Assembly: GCF_000527175.1 (NCBI RefSeq)
Contig: NZ_AZUR01000001.1
Span: 2,394,501 to 2,458,500 of the forward strand
Length of the DNA stretch: 64,000 bases
Origin: Pseudogulbenkiania sp. MAI-1
GTDB lineage: Bacteria > Pseudomonadota > Gammaproteobacteria > Burkholderiales > Chromobacteriaceae
Direction of reading: 5' to 3'
The notes beneath the pieces were generated by a model that worked only from the letters and a program-made list of their open reading frames with translations, was not told where the DNA came from and made no database searches. Position 1 is the stretch's first letter; each line of letters begins with the position of its first letter. Positions 1 through 8,182 of this stretch are shown one piece after another. The translations under genes were made by a program, and so were the position numbers.

Positions 1-756
1 ACCCTTTAAAAACCCAAACCCCATACCAAATGCATTATTTGCGAGCACAAGCTTATCGGCAATAATTTTCCCAGATTGATGTGACAAAACAATCTTTTGC
101 CCATACTCTACATCGGTTATTAACGTATTCTCATAAAGAGTAACGTTATCCGGAAGTGAATCAGCCAAGCCTTTCACGAGCGCCGATGGCTGAAGTAGAA
201 CAGTACCCGGAGAGAAAATCGCTTTCTTGTAAAATGTCGTACCAAGATGTCCAGGTAGGTCTGCTTCTTCGATCATCTCGTAGTTCTGGCCGAGTTTGTC
301 TAATCCGCGGCGATAGGCATCGAGCACAGCAATACCACGTGGCTCAACAGCCCCCTGATACTTCCCAGATTCTCTTAGTTGACAATCGATAGAATATTGG
401 CGCGTCAGATCTTTAATGATCGTTTGCCCCATTGTGTTAAGCTTCAGAGTCTTCTTTGCGATTTCAATATCACCAATGTAATCTTCGGCTCCGATATCAT
501 GTGGAAGATCTATAGCAAATCCAGCATTGCGTCCGGACGCACCATAACCGACCACCTGAGCCTCAATCAAAATGATTTCATCATTGGGATAATGAACTGC
601 TAGTTGCCGAGCGGCAGCTAGTCCCGTAAAACCGGCACCCACAACAACCCATCGCGCAGCACTTGTCCCCTCATGGGATGGCTTCGGCTTCCTCGGTTTG
701 CTCAAGTGAAACCATCCGCATGACACATCATCCTGTGGCGTAAGTGTAATTTTCAT
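1..756 (-). CDS. FAD-dependent amine/amino-acid oxidoreductase (DAO superfamily), C-terminus outside window
   Basis: Reading leftwards from an ATG at 754-756 the frame is open to base 1, giving the first 252 residues. After a short leader the Rossmann FAD motif VGAGFTGLAAARQL appears, then GYGASGRNAGF, the second FAD signature of the DAO superfamily (glycine/sarcosine/D-amino-acid oxidases and gamma-glutamylputrescine oxidase types). These enzymes oxidise a C-N bond with FAD and release an imine or aldehyde plus amine. It follows the permease genes on the same strand after 297 bases, so it may be the catabolic enzyme for the imported compound. The catalytic C-terminal half is missing, so substrate class cannot be read. 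Family is well supported; function is inference from context. Confidence 0.85.
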   Translation of the reverse strand, partial: MKITLTPQDDVSCGWFHLSKPRKPKPSHEGTSAARWVVVGAGFTGLAAARQLAVHYPNDEIILIEAQVVGYGASGRNAGFAIDLPHDIGAEDYIGDIEIAKKTLKLNTMGQTIIKDLTRQYSIDCQLRESGKYQGAVEPRGIAVLDAYRRGLDKLGQNYEMIEEADLPGHLGTTFYKKAIFSPGTVLLQPSALVKGLADSLPDNVTLYENTLITDVEYGQKIVLSHQSGKIIADKLVLANNAFGMGFGFLKG

Positions 757-1052
757 CGTCAAAAGAACCCCAGAAAGGCATAAACCGTAAATTGAGTAAC
801 GGCATACCAAAATTCCACGACATAGAAGACTCGGCCCCTGAGGCAGGCTATTTTAAAAAACGCCACAAATGACCCCAGCCAGCTCTTTTCAAACAATTGC
901 GTTTTAAATTCTTCAACATAAAATCGAGAAACCGACCAGGGCACCAATTTTAATTCAAAAAAGGTGTGCAACCACTATGAGATTGCGCCAGAAAATTTCT
1001 TCACACCAAAATTTGAAAATTAAAACCACCGCCCCGGGCAAACCCATCCGAA

Positions 1053-1895
1053 TTAATTTTTTGTCAAATACACTTGTGGAATGGATCCACGGAAAACACG
1101 ATCCATAATGATCGCAAGAATCACGATAGACAGACTCGCACGTAAACCAAGCCCAAATTCCATTCGAGTTAACCCACGAGTAACTTCAGCACCAAGACCT
1201 CCAGCGCCGACAAGCCCGGCCAGAACGACCATAGCAAGCGAAAGGAGAATGCACTGATTAACACCAACCAGAAGCGTTGGCAGTGCAGATGGCAGCTCAA
1301 TTTTCCTCAGGATATCAAATTTTTTGAGACCAATTGCAGCCCCGAGCTCAATACGTTCTTGTGGAATTTGTTCCATTGCCAAAACTGTCAGGCGAACCAT
1401 TGGCGCAATCCCATAAACTACCGTCGAAATCAAGGCTGGAATCGATCCCAAACCGAAAAGCACGACCGAAGGAACAAGGTATACCCAGGGCGGCAAAGTT
1501 TGCATAACATCTAGAAGTGGTCGTGAAATAACCTGTAATTTCTTACTTCTGGATAGCATGACTCCAATTGGTATTCCGACACTTATAGAAAACACAACAG
1601 CCATGGTAACCAATGCGATTGTTTGAACGGTTGCCTCCCACATTCCAAGAAGAATACATACCGAAAACCCGACAATAGTTAAAACTCCACGCCGCCAGCC
1701 TGCAAAAACCAAAGCCAGCATTGAGAGCACACCGACTACGATAGGTGCAGGAACACTTGAAAGCACCCAAACTATACTCGACACCCAGAAATCAAAAAAA
1801 GCAGCAACGCCAGAAAAAGCGTCGTGATAATTTACGTTCAACCAGAAAAGAATTGGAGCTGCAATAGATCCCGGTGATATTTCGAAATTACTCAT
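1053..1895 (-). CDS. Quaternary-amine-type ABC transporter permease (ProW/OpuAB family), second permease
   Basis: A 280-residue hydrophobic protein of the binding-protein-dependent permease superfamily. The conserved EAA loop is seen as ELGAAIGLKKFDILRKIELPSALPTLLVGVNQ, split here only by description, and is followed by MVVLAGLVGAGGLG, typical of glycine betaine/proline permeases. About six membrane segments are visible. It begins 8 bases before the end of the preceding permease gene, so the two are translationally coupled and the channel is probably a heterodimer. Context with the ATPase at 2770 and binding protein at 3926 defines a complete QAT importer. The transported compound is not readable. 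Confidence 0.9.
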   Translation of the reverse strand: MSNFEISPGSIAAPILFWLNVNYHDAFSGVAAFFDFWVSSIVWVLSSVPAPIVVGVLSMLALVFAGWRRGVLTIVGFSVCILLGMWEATVQTIALVTMAVVFSISVGIPIGVMLSRSKKLQVISRPLLDVMQTLPPWVYLVPSVVLFGLGSIPALISTVVYGIAPMVRLTVLAMEQIPQERIELGAAIGLKKFDILRKIELPSALPTLLVGVNQCILLSLAMVVLAGLVGAGGLGAEVTRGLTRMEFGLGLRASLSIVILAIIMDRVFRGSIPQVYLTKN

Positions 1896-2733
1896 TCGCC
1901 CTCCCCGATTTAATCATTCCAAGACGCTGAGAAAAACGATCCAACACAATCGTCAACACGACTATCGCAATACCCGCATTTACAGATTTATCAATCTGGA
2001 GTGTCCGTACAGCGTCATATACAGTTTGGCCAAGTCCCCCAGAGCCAACGATACCGGCAATTACAACCATGCCGAAACCGAGCATTAAGCTTTGATTAAT
2101 GCCAGCCAAAATTGATGGAAAAGCAAAAGGTATCCGAATTTTGATGAGCACATGTAAGGGCTTCATTCCAACAGCTTCACCCAACTCCCGAAACTGAATA
2201 GGGGTCATTCTAATTCCATGAGCTGTCAATCGCATTGCTGGCGGTATCGCTACTAAACTTGTTGCACACATTGCAGTAGCTGGGCCATATCCTAACAATG
2301 CAATTCCAGGAAGGAGATAAATGTAAGCGGGCATTGTCTGAATAAAATCAAGAACAACATCACTAGCTTTAACCAAACCAGCGGTCAACCCTAAGAGCAC
2401 CCCCGTAGGAATTGCAATCACAAGTGCAATCAATGTCGAACTTAGCACAAGTGTCAATGTAGTCATGGTCTCCGCCCACAACCCCATCGCTTGACATAGC
2501 CATAAACCTGCGGCTGCAGCAACCGCAAAAAACCTCCCAACGAAAAACCACCCAGCGGTCAGTACTAGAAGTATGAACACCCAAGATGGCATTGCCGAGA
2601 GTAGTGCATTAAAAGAGTGGAATGCACCATCGAGAATAAGTCGAACAAAGTTAAAAACCGTAGTCGCGTTGTCGTTAATCCACGCAAGACTACTATCGAC
2701 TATCACATCGAAGGAGTCTGTTATCTCCAACAT
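1888..2733 (-). CDS. Quaternary-amine-type ABC transporter permease (ProW/OpuAB family), first permease
   Basis: A 281-residue inner-membrane permease paralogous to its neighbour. It carries FRELGEAVGMKPLHVLIKIR as the EAA loop that contacts the ATPase, and MVVIAGIVGSGGLG near the end, as in ProW. I start it at the ATG at 2731-2733 (MLEITDSF) because GGGAAATGAG lies just upstream; a longer reading to 2769 would add 12 unlikely residues. It lies 36 bases after the ATPase gene and overlaps the next permease by 8 bases. With two different permease genes the transporter resembles the two-permease QAT systems rather than the single-permease ProVWX arrangement. Confidence 0.9.
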   Translation of the reverse strand: MLEITDSFDVIVDSSLAWINDNATTVFNFVRLILDGAFHSFNALLSAMPSWVFILLVLTAGWFFVGRFFAVAAAAGLWLCQAMGLWAETMTTLTLVLSSTLIALVIAIPTGVLLGLTAGLVKASDVVLDFIQTMPAYIYLLPGIALLGYGPATAMCATSLVAIPPAMRLTAHGIRMTPIQFRELGEAVGMKPLHVLIKIRIPFAFPSILAGINQSLMLGFGMVVIAGIVGSGGLGQTVYDAVRTLQIDKSVNAGIAIVVLTIVLDRFSQRLGMIKSGRANE

Positions 2734-2769
2734 CTCATTTCCCTCATGTAAATGTGCACGTAGCAGCAA

Positions 2770-3849
2770 TCAGCTGACATCAATACCTCGTACGGCCTTC
2801 AAGAGACCTTCGCGGTTCACCATGCCAACTGTTCGACCATGATCTTTAATTGCGATTTGATCGGCTCCATGATTCAGGGCAAGATCAATCATTGCCTGCA
2901 GATCATCATCAATATCAGCATGCGGCACTTGAGCAGGAGCTTGATTTGCAATCTCAGACTTACTCATAATCGAATGAGCCTTAACGAGGTGCAAACGAGA
3001 AATACCTTCAACGAAGCTAGCAACATAGTCATCGGCTGGCCGCAACACAATTTCTTCAGGAGTACCGATTTGAACAATTCGGCCCTCCTTCATAATGGCA
3101 ATGCGATCACCAATTCGAATTGCTTCCTCCAAGTCGTGAGTAATGAAAATAGATGTCTTATTGAGATGCGTCGATAGCTGTCTAAATTCAAACTGCAACT
3201 GCTTTCGGATAAGCGGGTCCAATGCACTAAAAGGCTCATCCATAAGAAGAATTTCGGGGTTCGCAGCAAGAGCGCGAGCGATACCAACTCGCTGTTGCAT
3301 CCCACCAGAAAGTTCTCCTGGATATCTGTCGGCCCAGTTCTTGAGACCGACGGTCTCCAACGCGTTCATACAAGTTTCAATCAGCTTGCCTTTAGGCAGC
3401 TGTTGAACTTCCAGTGGGAGTGCAACGTTTTGTAGCACTGTGCGATATGGCAGGAGTGCTACATGCTGAAACACCATCCCAATATGCTTTGCACGCATAG
3501 CCCTAAGATCACTGCTATTCAACTTGCAGATGTCTTGGCCACGCACAATCACTTCGCCAACACTTGGCTCTATGAGGCGGTTAAAATGTCTGATGAGAGT
3601 AGATTTACCACTACCCGATAATCCCATAATACAAAATGTCTCACCCTCATATATTTCAAAGGACGCGTTCGCAACAGCAACAACACAACCAAACTGTTCA
3701 AGAATTTGATCTTTATCGTGAGTGCCTTTTTTGGCCGCTTCTACAGCGGCTGATCCGTTGTCGCCGAAAAACTTCCATACTGAGCGGCATTCAACTACCT
3801 TCGTGCGACTAGCGGGTCGGAATTCAGGTGCCGGCTTCATCATCATCAT
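2770..3849 (-). CDS. Quaternary-amine-type ABC transporter ATPase (ProV/OpuAA family)
   Basis: A 359-residue cytoplasmic ATPase that powers import. Walker [10 protein letters not shown] is at about residues 76-84, the signature LSGGMQQR near 179, and Walker [13 protein letters not shown] near 200. The N-terminal extension before the P-loop (about 60 residues, with [15 protein letters not shown]) is typical of ProV-type proteins. The tail beyond residue 290 is a shortened region ending in [20 protein letters not shown], which looks like a single residual CBS repeat; full ProV has two, used for ionic-strength or nucleotide sensing. Four consecutive ATG codons begin the frame, and no strong ribosome site distinguishes among them. 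The binding-protein gene ends 76 bases upstream. Confidence 0.93.
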   Translation of the reverse strand: MMMMKPAPEFRPASRTKVVECRSVWKFFGDNGSAAVEAAKKGTHDKDQILEQFGCVVAVANASFEIYEGETFCIMGLSGSGKSTLIRHFNRLIEPSVGEVIVRGQDICKLNSSDLRAMRAKHIGMVFQHVALLPYRTVLQNVALPLEVQQLPKGKLIETCMNALETVGLKNWADRYPGELSGGMQQRVGIARALAANPEILLMDEPFSALDPLIRKQLQFEFRQLSTHLNKTSIFITHDLEEAIRIGDRIAIMKEGRIVQIGTPEEIVLRPADDYVASFVEGISRLHLVKAHSIMSKSEIANQAPAQVPHADIDDDLQAMIDLALNHGADQIAIKDHGRTVGMVNREGLLKAVRGIDVS

Positions 3850-3925
3850 ATTGCTCTGTGTGTGAACTGTGGGTGACTTGGGAACGGAGCCCGACGAGAG
3901 CCAGGCCCCGCTATCTACTCTTAAA

Positions 3926-4831
3926 TTACTTGGAAGACATTACGGACCAGCGTTGGATCAGTCCATTGTTTTGCTGCCACCAAGCATCCACAGCTTGCTC
4001 CACAGTTTTGCCATTATTCATAGCACTATTAATCTGACCCACATCCTCAATCGGAACGTACACACTTGCGATTGCTTCACGAGCGCGGATATTTTTCTCC
4101 GAGAAGCCCTTGCGAGCAATCCAGTAGTAAGCTTGCGGGGGTGCGAAGATGCCTTTCGGATCCTTAAGGAATTTGACAGGATATTTCTGCATCATCCAGG
4201 ACGGTTTCCACAGCATCGTTACGATGGGTTCTTTGCGCTGAATCGACGATTGCAACTGGGCAACCATGGCTGCAGTGCTCCCATCAATTACTTGATATTT
4301 GAGGCCATAAGCTTTAACCGCTGCATTAACCTCGCGCATCAGTCCAGAGCCTGGCTCAATACCAATAATCTTGCCACCGACCTTACTCGCAATTGAGTTC
4401 AGTTGTTCAACCGAATCAATAGGAACATAAGATGGCACAACAAGACCTTGATAAACACCGTACGATGCAATCGAGATTTTTTCCAGTCGATCTTTATTCT
4501 TTGCCCAGTAGTCTGCAGTCAGGTAGTTAATACTAGACAAAAGAATGTCAACGTCCCCTTTAGTAAGTGCGGCAAACGCAATGCCCCATTCGTTGAACTT
4601 GGTAAACTGAACCTTAAAGCCTTCCTTTTCAAGGAATTTCTTTGTCGGCAGCGAAATAGCCATCTGGTCTTCCCAGCCAAGGCTGCCTACCTTAATAACT
4701 TTATCCTCGGCTTGTGCTGCGGCTACACTCATTACGACCAGCATGAATGCAGCCACAACCCGTTTAAAATACTTTATGACTTCATTTCTCCAGCCACCAA
4801 CCTTATTGATGGACATTGTGCAATACTTCAT
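3926..4831 (-). CDS. Periplasmic substrate-binding protein of the quaternary-amine ABC transporter (OpuAC family)
   Basis: A 301-residue exported binding protein. The ATG at 4829-4831 is chosen because AAAGGAGGAAGAC directly precedes it; the frame extends further upstream without a signal. A signal peptide is visible ([19 protein letters not shown], likely cut after residue 41), followed by [17 protein letters not shown], the usual mature start of OpuAC/ProX relatives. The fold has the expected two lobes and an aromatic-rich sequence (for example [13 protein letters not shown]) that could build the tryptophan cage used for trimethylammonium groups. That ligand class is known for the family; the actual ligand here is unknown. 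It is the first gene of the transporter block, with the IS30 element starting about 290 bases upstream. Confidence 0.9.
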   Translation of the reverse strand: MKYCTMSINKVGGWRNEVIKYFKRVVAAFMLVVMSVAAAQAEDKVIKVGSLGWEDQMAISLPTKKFLEKEGFKVQFTKFNEWGIAFAALTKGDVDILLSSINYLTADYWAKNKDRLEKISIASYGVYQGLVVPSYVPIDSVEQLNSIASKVGGKIIGIEPGSGLMREVNAAVKAYGLKYQVIDGSTAAMVAQLQSSIQRKEPIVTMLWKPSWMMQKYPVKFLKDPKGIFAPPQAYYWIARKGFSEKNIRAREAIASVYVPIEDVGQINSAMNNGKTVEQAVDAWWQQNNGLIQRWSVMSSK

Positions 4832-5118
4832 GTCTTCCTCCTTTGGTACTTTTGTAAAAAACTGATACAACCCATCACTCAAGGCTAGGCAACCCTTGAC
4901 ACGGACAAACATATATCCGAAATCTGTAAATGGGCACAAACCTTGAGCGGAACCGTAGCAATCCATAAGCGCTTTTCTTACGCCCTTTGAATTACCAAGC
5001 TTTTCAATTTAAACTGCAGAAATGCAATACATTGCTGCGGGTAAGCTGGCTAGTGGGACATACTCTTTGCATCACCAGTGATGCACAAACTCACCTCTTT
5101 ACAGGGAAAACCACGGCG

Positions 5119-6210
5119 GATTCAGGGAGTAAGTGCAACGGCAGGCAGGTCTGGAGGAAGGGGGTGAGATGAGGTAAATTCCCCCGCTCTTTGACCGGCC
5201 AGTCAGGAGCACAAGGAATGAAATACCGCCATCTCACCGAGGGTGAACGATACCAGATCCAGGCATTGAGTGCCGAGGGTTTTGGCCCTACGGCCATCGG
5301 CCAGCGCATTGGTCGCTGTAAAAGCGTGATCAGCCGAGAGCTGCGGCGCCATCGCCTGCGCGGCCGTTACCATGCCAGCGATGCCCAGCGCAGCTATCGC
5401 CAGCGCCTGCAAGCCAAGGGCAAATTGCGGCAGCCATGGGGGCCGGTATTCGACGAGATCGCCGTCCCGTTGCTGAGGGAGGGCTGGAGTCCTGAACAAA
5501 TCAGCGGCGTGTTCAAAGGTAGTGACTATGCAGTCAGCCATGAATGGATTTACCAGCGGGTCCTGCAGAACAAGCGCCAAGGCGGTGATGTCTACAAAGC
5601 GCTGCGCTGCCAGAAAGAACGCAGAAAGCGCTACGGCAAGCCGGAGCGTCGCGGTCAGATAGCCAACCGCCGGCCGATTACGGAGCGTCCCGCCGAAGTT
5701 GAGGCGCGCAGCCGGGTCGGTGATTGGGAGGCTGACACGATGATCGGAGCCGGGAACAAGGGTGCCATCGTGACACTGGTTGAGCGCAAGACCGGCTACG
5801 CCAAGCTGATGCTGGTGCCAAACAAGGAAGCGGCGGGCGTCACGAAGGCGATTGTCCAAGCGCTCCGTCCACACCAGAAACAGGTGCTGACGCTGACGTT
5901 CGACAACGGCAAGGAGTTTGCTGGCCACCAGACGGTTGCCAAGCGGTTGAAAGCAGATTGCTTTTTTGCCGACCCGTACAGTTCTTGGCAGCGCGGCTGC
6001 AACGAAAACCTGAACGGGCTCATCCGGCAATACTTCCCAAAGGGGACTGACTTCAGGAGGATTACTCGGGCTGCGCTGGTCAAAGTGGAAAGAAAGTTGA
6101 ATGACCGTCCCAGGAAACGGCTGGACTGGAAGACGCCAAGGATGCTGTTCGAAGGAAGCAAATCACTGAATTGATTTACCTATTGACTGTTGCACTTACT
6201 TTTTGAACTC
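5119..6210. mobile_element. IS30-family insertion sequence, apparently complete
   Basis: Imperfect terminal inverted repeats share the 12-base core AGTAAGTGCAAC at 5128-5139 and its reverse complement at 6189-6200, with 16 of 20 bases matching from 5121 and from 6207. A GCG occurs just outside each end (5116-5118 and 6211-6213) and may be a 3-bp target duplication, but the exact ends could be off by a base or two. The element is GC-rich inside an AT-rich island and its transposase runs against the surrounding genes. It separates the DapA-family gene from the transporter genes. Confidence 0.85.
5218..6174 (+). CDS. IS30-family transposase
   Basis: About 318 residues, the usual size for IS30 transposases. 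The N-terminal helix-turn-helix (YRHLTEGERYQIQAL ... GRCKSVISRELRRH) is the characteristic IS30 DNA-binding region. The DDE catalytic residues sit in GDWEADTMIG, TFDNGKEF and CNENLNGLIRQYFPKG. I start at the ATG at 5218; an upstream start at 5191 adds nine residues that do not look conserved. No frameshift or stop is seen, so the enzyme should be active if expressed. Confidence 0.93.
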   Translation: MKYRHLTEGERYQIQALSAEGFGPTAIGQRIGRCKSVISRELRRHRLRGRYHASDAQRSYRQRLQAKGKLRQPWGPVFDEIAVPLLREGWSPEQISGVFKGSDYAVSHEWIYQRVLQNKRQGGDVYKALRCQKERRKRYGKPERRGQIANRRPITERPAEVEARSRVGDWEADTMIGAGNKGAIVTLVERKTGYAKLMLVPNKEAAGVTKAIVQALRPHQKQVLTLTFDNGKEFAGHQTVAKRLKADCFFADPYSSWQRGCNENLNGLIRQYFPKGTDFRRITRAALVKVERKLNDRPRKRLDWKTPRMLFEGSKSLN

Positions 6211-6310
6211 GCGCACTCTAAAAACAAAGTAATTTACCAATCCCGGAAAAGGGATAAGCCATCATGCAATTTTGGTGATTGAGTAATATCCCTCTAGCCG
6301 TCACCCAAAA

Positions 6311-7195
6311 TCAATAAAGCTTCACGTCAGCCAGAATTGCATCAATAGCCGACTTCTCGGCTGGCGACAGTGGCAGTCGTGGCCGGCGGCAGTAGCCACC
6401 CGTAAGGCCAATTTTATCCATGGCGTATTTCGTTGCCTGAATAAATTTGGAAGTATTCTCAAAATACCTTGCCAGCGGGCGATAATTCCGAGAAAGTTCG
6501 CGCGCCTTTTCTGTCTCACCGACCTCTACCAGATCCAGAAGATCTCTAACCATGCGGGGAGCGATGTTGCCACCGAGACACACCCAGCCTCTTGCTCCGG
6601 CATTAAATGCCTCATAGTACATATCTTCGTAGCCACAGAACGGGGTGAGAGAACCATCTAGTTCATCTACGATTCTAGAGATCCGCTTCACATCGTTTGA
6701 AGATTCTTTAATTGCAACAATATTTGGATGCTCGCTAAGCTTCTTAACAAGATCAAACGACATATCAATGCCATTGCTGCCCGGATTGTTATAAAGCATG
6801 ATTTTAACGTTGGTATTATCAGCAACGTCTTGATAATACGTATACAACTCATCCGCGTTAAGACCAAGGCCAGGATGCGACAGCAGCAGCACACCTACAC
6901 CACCGTTGTCACCGACATGATTAGTCAGTTCGATAACCTGCTTAGTTGTGGTTGCAATGGTGCCCGCCATCAACGGACAACGACTGTCTAGTCGTTTTGC
7001 CGCAAACTCGAACAGTTGTTTTCGCTCGTCAACGGTCATTGCGCTGTACTCACCAAGAGTCCCTGCAACGACAACACCGTAACCACCATTGTCCGCGTAA
7101 TAATCGAGGTTATTGCCAAAACCTTCGAAATCAATCGCACCATCTTCTTTGAAAGGGGTTGCTACAACGGTGTATACCCCACGCAATTCATCCAT
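6311..7195 (-). CDS. DapA-family class I aldolase/lyase or deaminase (dihydrodipicolinate synthase/N-acetylneuraminate lyase superfamily)
   Basis: A 294-residue TIM-barrel protein. GTLGEYSAMT at residues 45-54 is the substrate carboxylate loop, Tyr135 in IMLYNNPG and Lys163 in IVAIKESSNDV are the catalytic tyrosine and Schiff-base lysine. Members act on alpha-keto acids or make them; besides DapA and NanA the family includes the deaminase of the hydroxyproline pathway, which works after a FAD oxidase. The combination here (QAT importer, FAD oxidase, DapA-like enzyme, sigma-54 activator) makes a catabolic role more likely than lysine synthesis, but the substrate is not determined. GGGAAGAG precedes the chosen ATG at 7193-7195. 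It has its own sigma-54 promoter at 7261-7275. Confidence 0.88.
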   Translation of the reverse strand: MDELRGVYTVVATPFKEDGAIDFEGFGNNLDYYADNGGYGVVVAGTLGEYSAMTVDERKQLFEFAAKRLDSRCPLMAGTIATTTKQVIELTNHVGDNGGVGVLLLSHPGLGLNADELYTYYQDVADNTNVKIMLYNNPGSNGIDMSFDLVKKLSEHPNIVAIKESSNDVKRISRIVDELDGSLTPFCGYEDMYYEAFNAGARGWVCLGGNIAPRMVRDLLDLVEVGETEKARELSRNYRPLARYFENTSKFIQATKYAMDKIGLTGGYCRRPRLPLSPAEKSAIDAILADVKLY

Positions 7196-7260
7196 AACTC
7201 TTCCCTTTAGTAAGTAAACGCAATTTCTATGCATTGGCACAGCCTGCCGTACCACCTAGA

Positions 7261-7275
7261 GCAAGGCCCGTGCCA
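7261..7275 (-). promoter_or_regulatory. Sigma-54 (-24/-12) promoter of the DapA-family gene
   Basis: Read on the minus strand the site is TGGCACGGGCCTTGC, matching the consensus TGGCAC-N5-TTGC at every fixed base. Transcription should begin near 7250, leaving a leader of about 55 bases before the ATG at 7195. A sigma-54 activator gene starts divergently at 8183, and three palindromes lie 100-240 bases upstream of the site. Confidence 0.9.
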
Positions 7276-7366
7276 GACTGCTCACGCACTTTTGGAGGCT
7301 CTTTTGAGGCTGCAACCCCAGGAATACGCGATTTTTTTGCGTTGTAATTACTATTGGCCACCCTAT

Positions 7367-7385
7367 GCGTATCAATTTGATACAC
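7367..7385. promoter_or_regulatory. Enhancer-like palindrome A (activator binding site)
   Basis: GCGTATCAATTTGATACAC; the central GTATCAA-T-TTGATAC is a perfect 7-1-7 inverted repeat. Its centre is about 127 bases upstream of the predicted sigma-54 start site, a normal enhancer distance. It shares a consensus near GTGTATCAA-N-TTGATACAC with the two sites below. Confidence 0.75.
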
Positions 7386-7431
7386 ATTAAGCGCAACTCA
7401 AAACCACCAAGGAAGGCTTTTTCTTTCAAAT

Positions 7432-7450
7432 GTGTAGCAAATTTAGACAC
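7432..7450. promoter_or_regulatory. Enhancer-like palindrome B (activator binding site)
   Basis: GTGTAGCAAATTTAGACAC, a diverged copy of the same 19-base dyad, centred about 192 bases upstream of the predicted start. Together with site C it also forms one long inverted repeat across 7431-7490. Confidence 0.7.
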
Positions 7451-7471
7451 GCCCTGAGCAAAACTACCTAT

Positions 7472-7490
7472 GTGTCTCAATTTGCTACAC
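7472..7490. promoter_or_regulatory. Enhancer-like palindrome C (activator binding site)
   Basis: GTGTCTCAATTTGCTACAC, the third copy of the dyad, centred about 232 bases upstream of the predicted start and 40 bases from site B. Confidence 0.7.
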
Positions 7491-8182
7491 CACGAGAGGC
7501 CCTTGGGCTATCCTGAAGTGAGCAGAAGCCGTTTGCGGCTTCTACAGGCTCGTTAGGTTGAGCTACCTAACAGATACCTCGCCACGAGACAGCATCAAGG
7601 TTGAGGTGTACCGACAGAACCAAGATGTAGTAGGGGTCAACTATCAGTCGTTGGATCGAAGCCTAATGCCGCCCCAGCGGCGTCAGCAAGAGCGCGATGG
7701 GGGATCACCATTCCTCCCTCTACTGTTGGATAGCGAGTTTGGGGGACTGACTGGCATCGGATCTCATCCACGGATGCGGCGAGTGGAATGCTGCCCGGCA
7801 GCAGGCTCTTGCTGATTGCCAAGCTTTGAAGATCGTTGTGCTCATGGTAAGCAACTCCATGCTCACGCAAGACCTGCTCACCACTGAGATTTCTCACTCC
7901 AATTTGGTGACCTGGCATGGCATTTGCGAGTAACCGTATCGCCACCACTTGCTCGTAACACTCTTGGTCTTACGCCGATCTCTAACGCGAATGGCCAGCG
8001 AGGGAAAACAAACATGTAGATTCGAGCAATGACCATAATAGGAAGCTGATATCAAAGCCCATTATGAATTGTGGTGAATCATTTTCGATGACATTGATCA
8101 CATCACGCAGGCACAAAACTGCTTCATTGCACAAATCTACTCAGCGCTGTCCTGAGAGTAAAATTTTGCATCGGAGATTATT
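7491..8182. other. Long intergenic region upstream of the sigma-54 activator
   Basis: About 690 bases without a gene I can support. A perfect 8-bp hairpin, AGAAGCCG-TTTG-CGGCTTCT, lies at 7524-7543; it has no T-run. Bases 7600-7950 are more GC-rich than the flanks and hold short open frames on both strands with no recognisable product, perhaps a decayed insertion. The last 200 bases are AT-rich and should hold the activator's own promoter, but no convincing -35/-10 pair stood out. Confidence 0.5.

Noticed and set aside
759..971. Open frame of 70 codons on the minus strand
   Set aside because: Odd composition rich in Phe, no ribosome site, lies in the gap between permease and oxidase genes; probably chance in AT-rich DNA.
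4889..4902. Sigma-54-like sequence before the binding-protein gene
   Set aside because: On the minus strand TGTCAAGGGTTGC lacks the GG of the -24 element and its spacing is two bases short.
7558..7948. Short frames on both strands upstream of the activator
   Set aside because: No ribosome site and no recognisable product; at most decayed mobile DNA.
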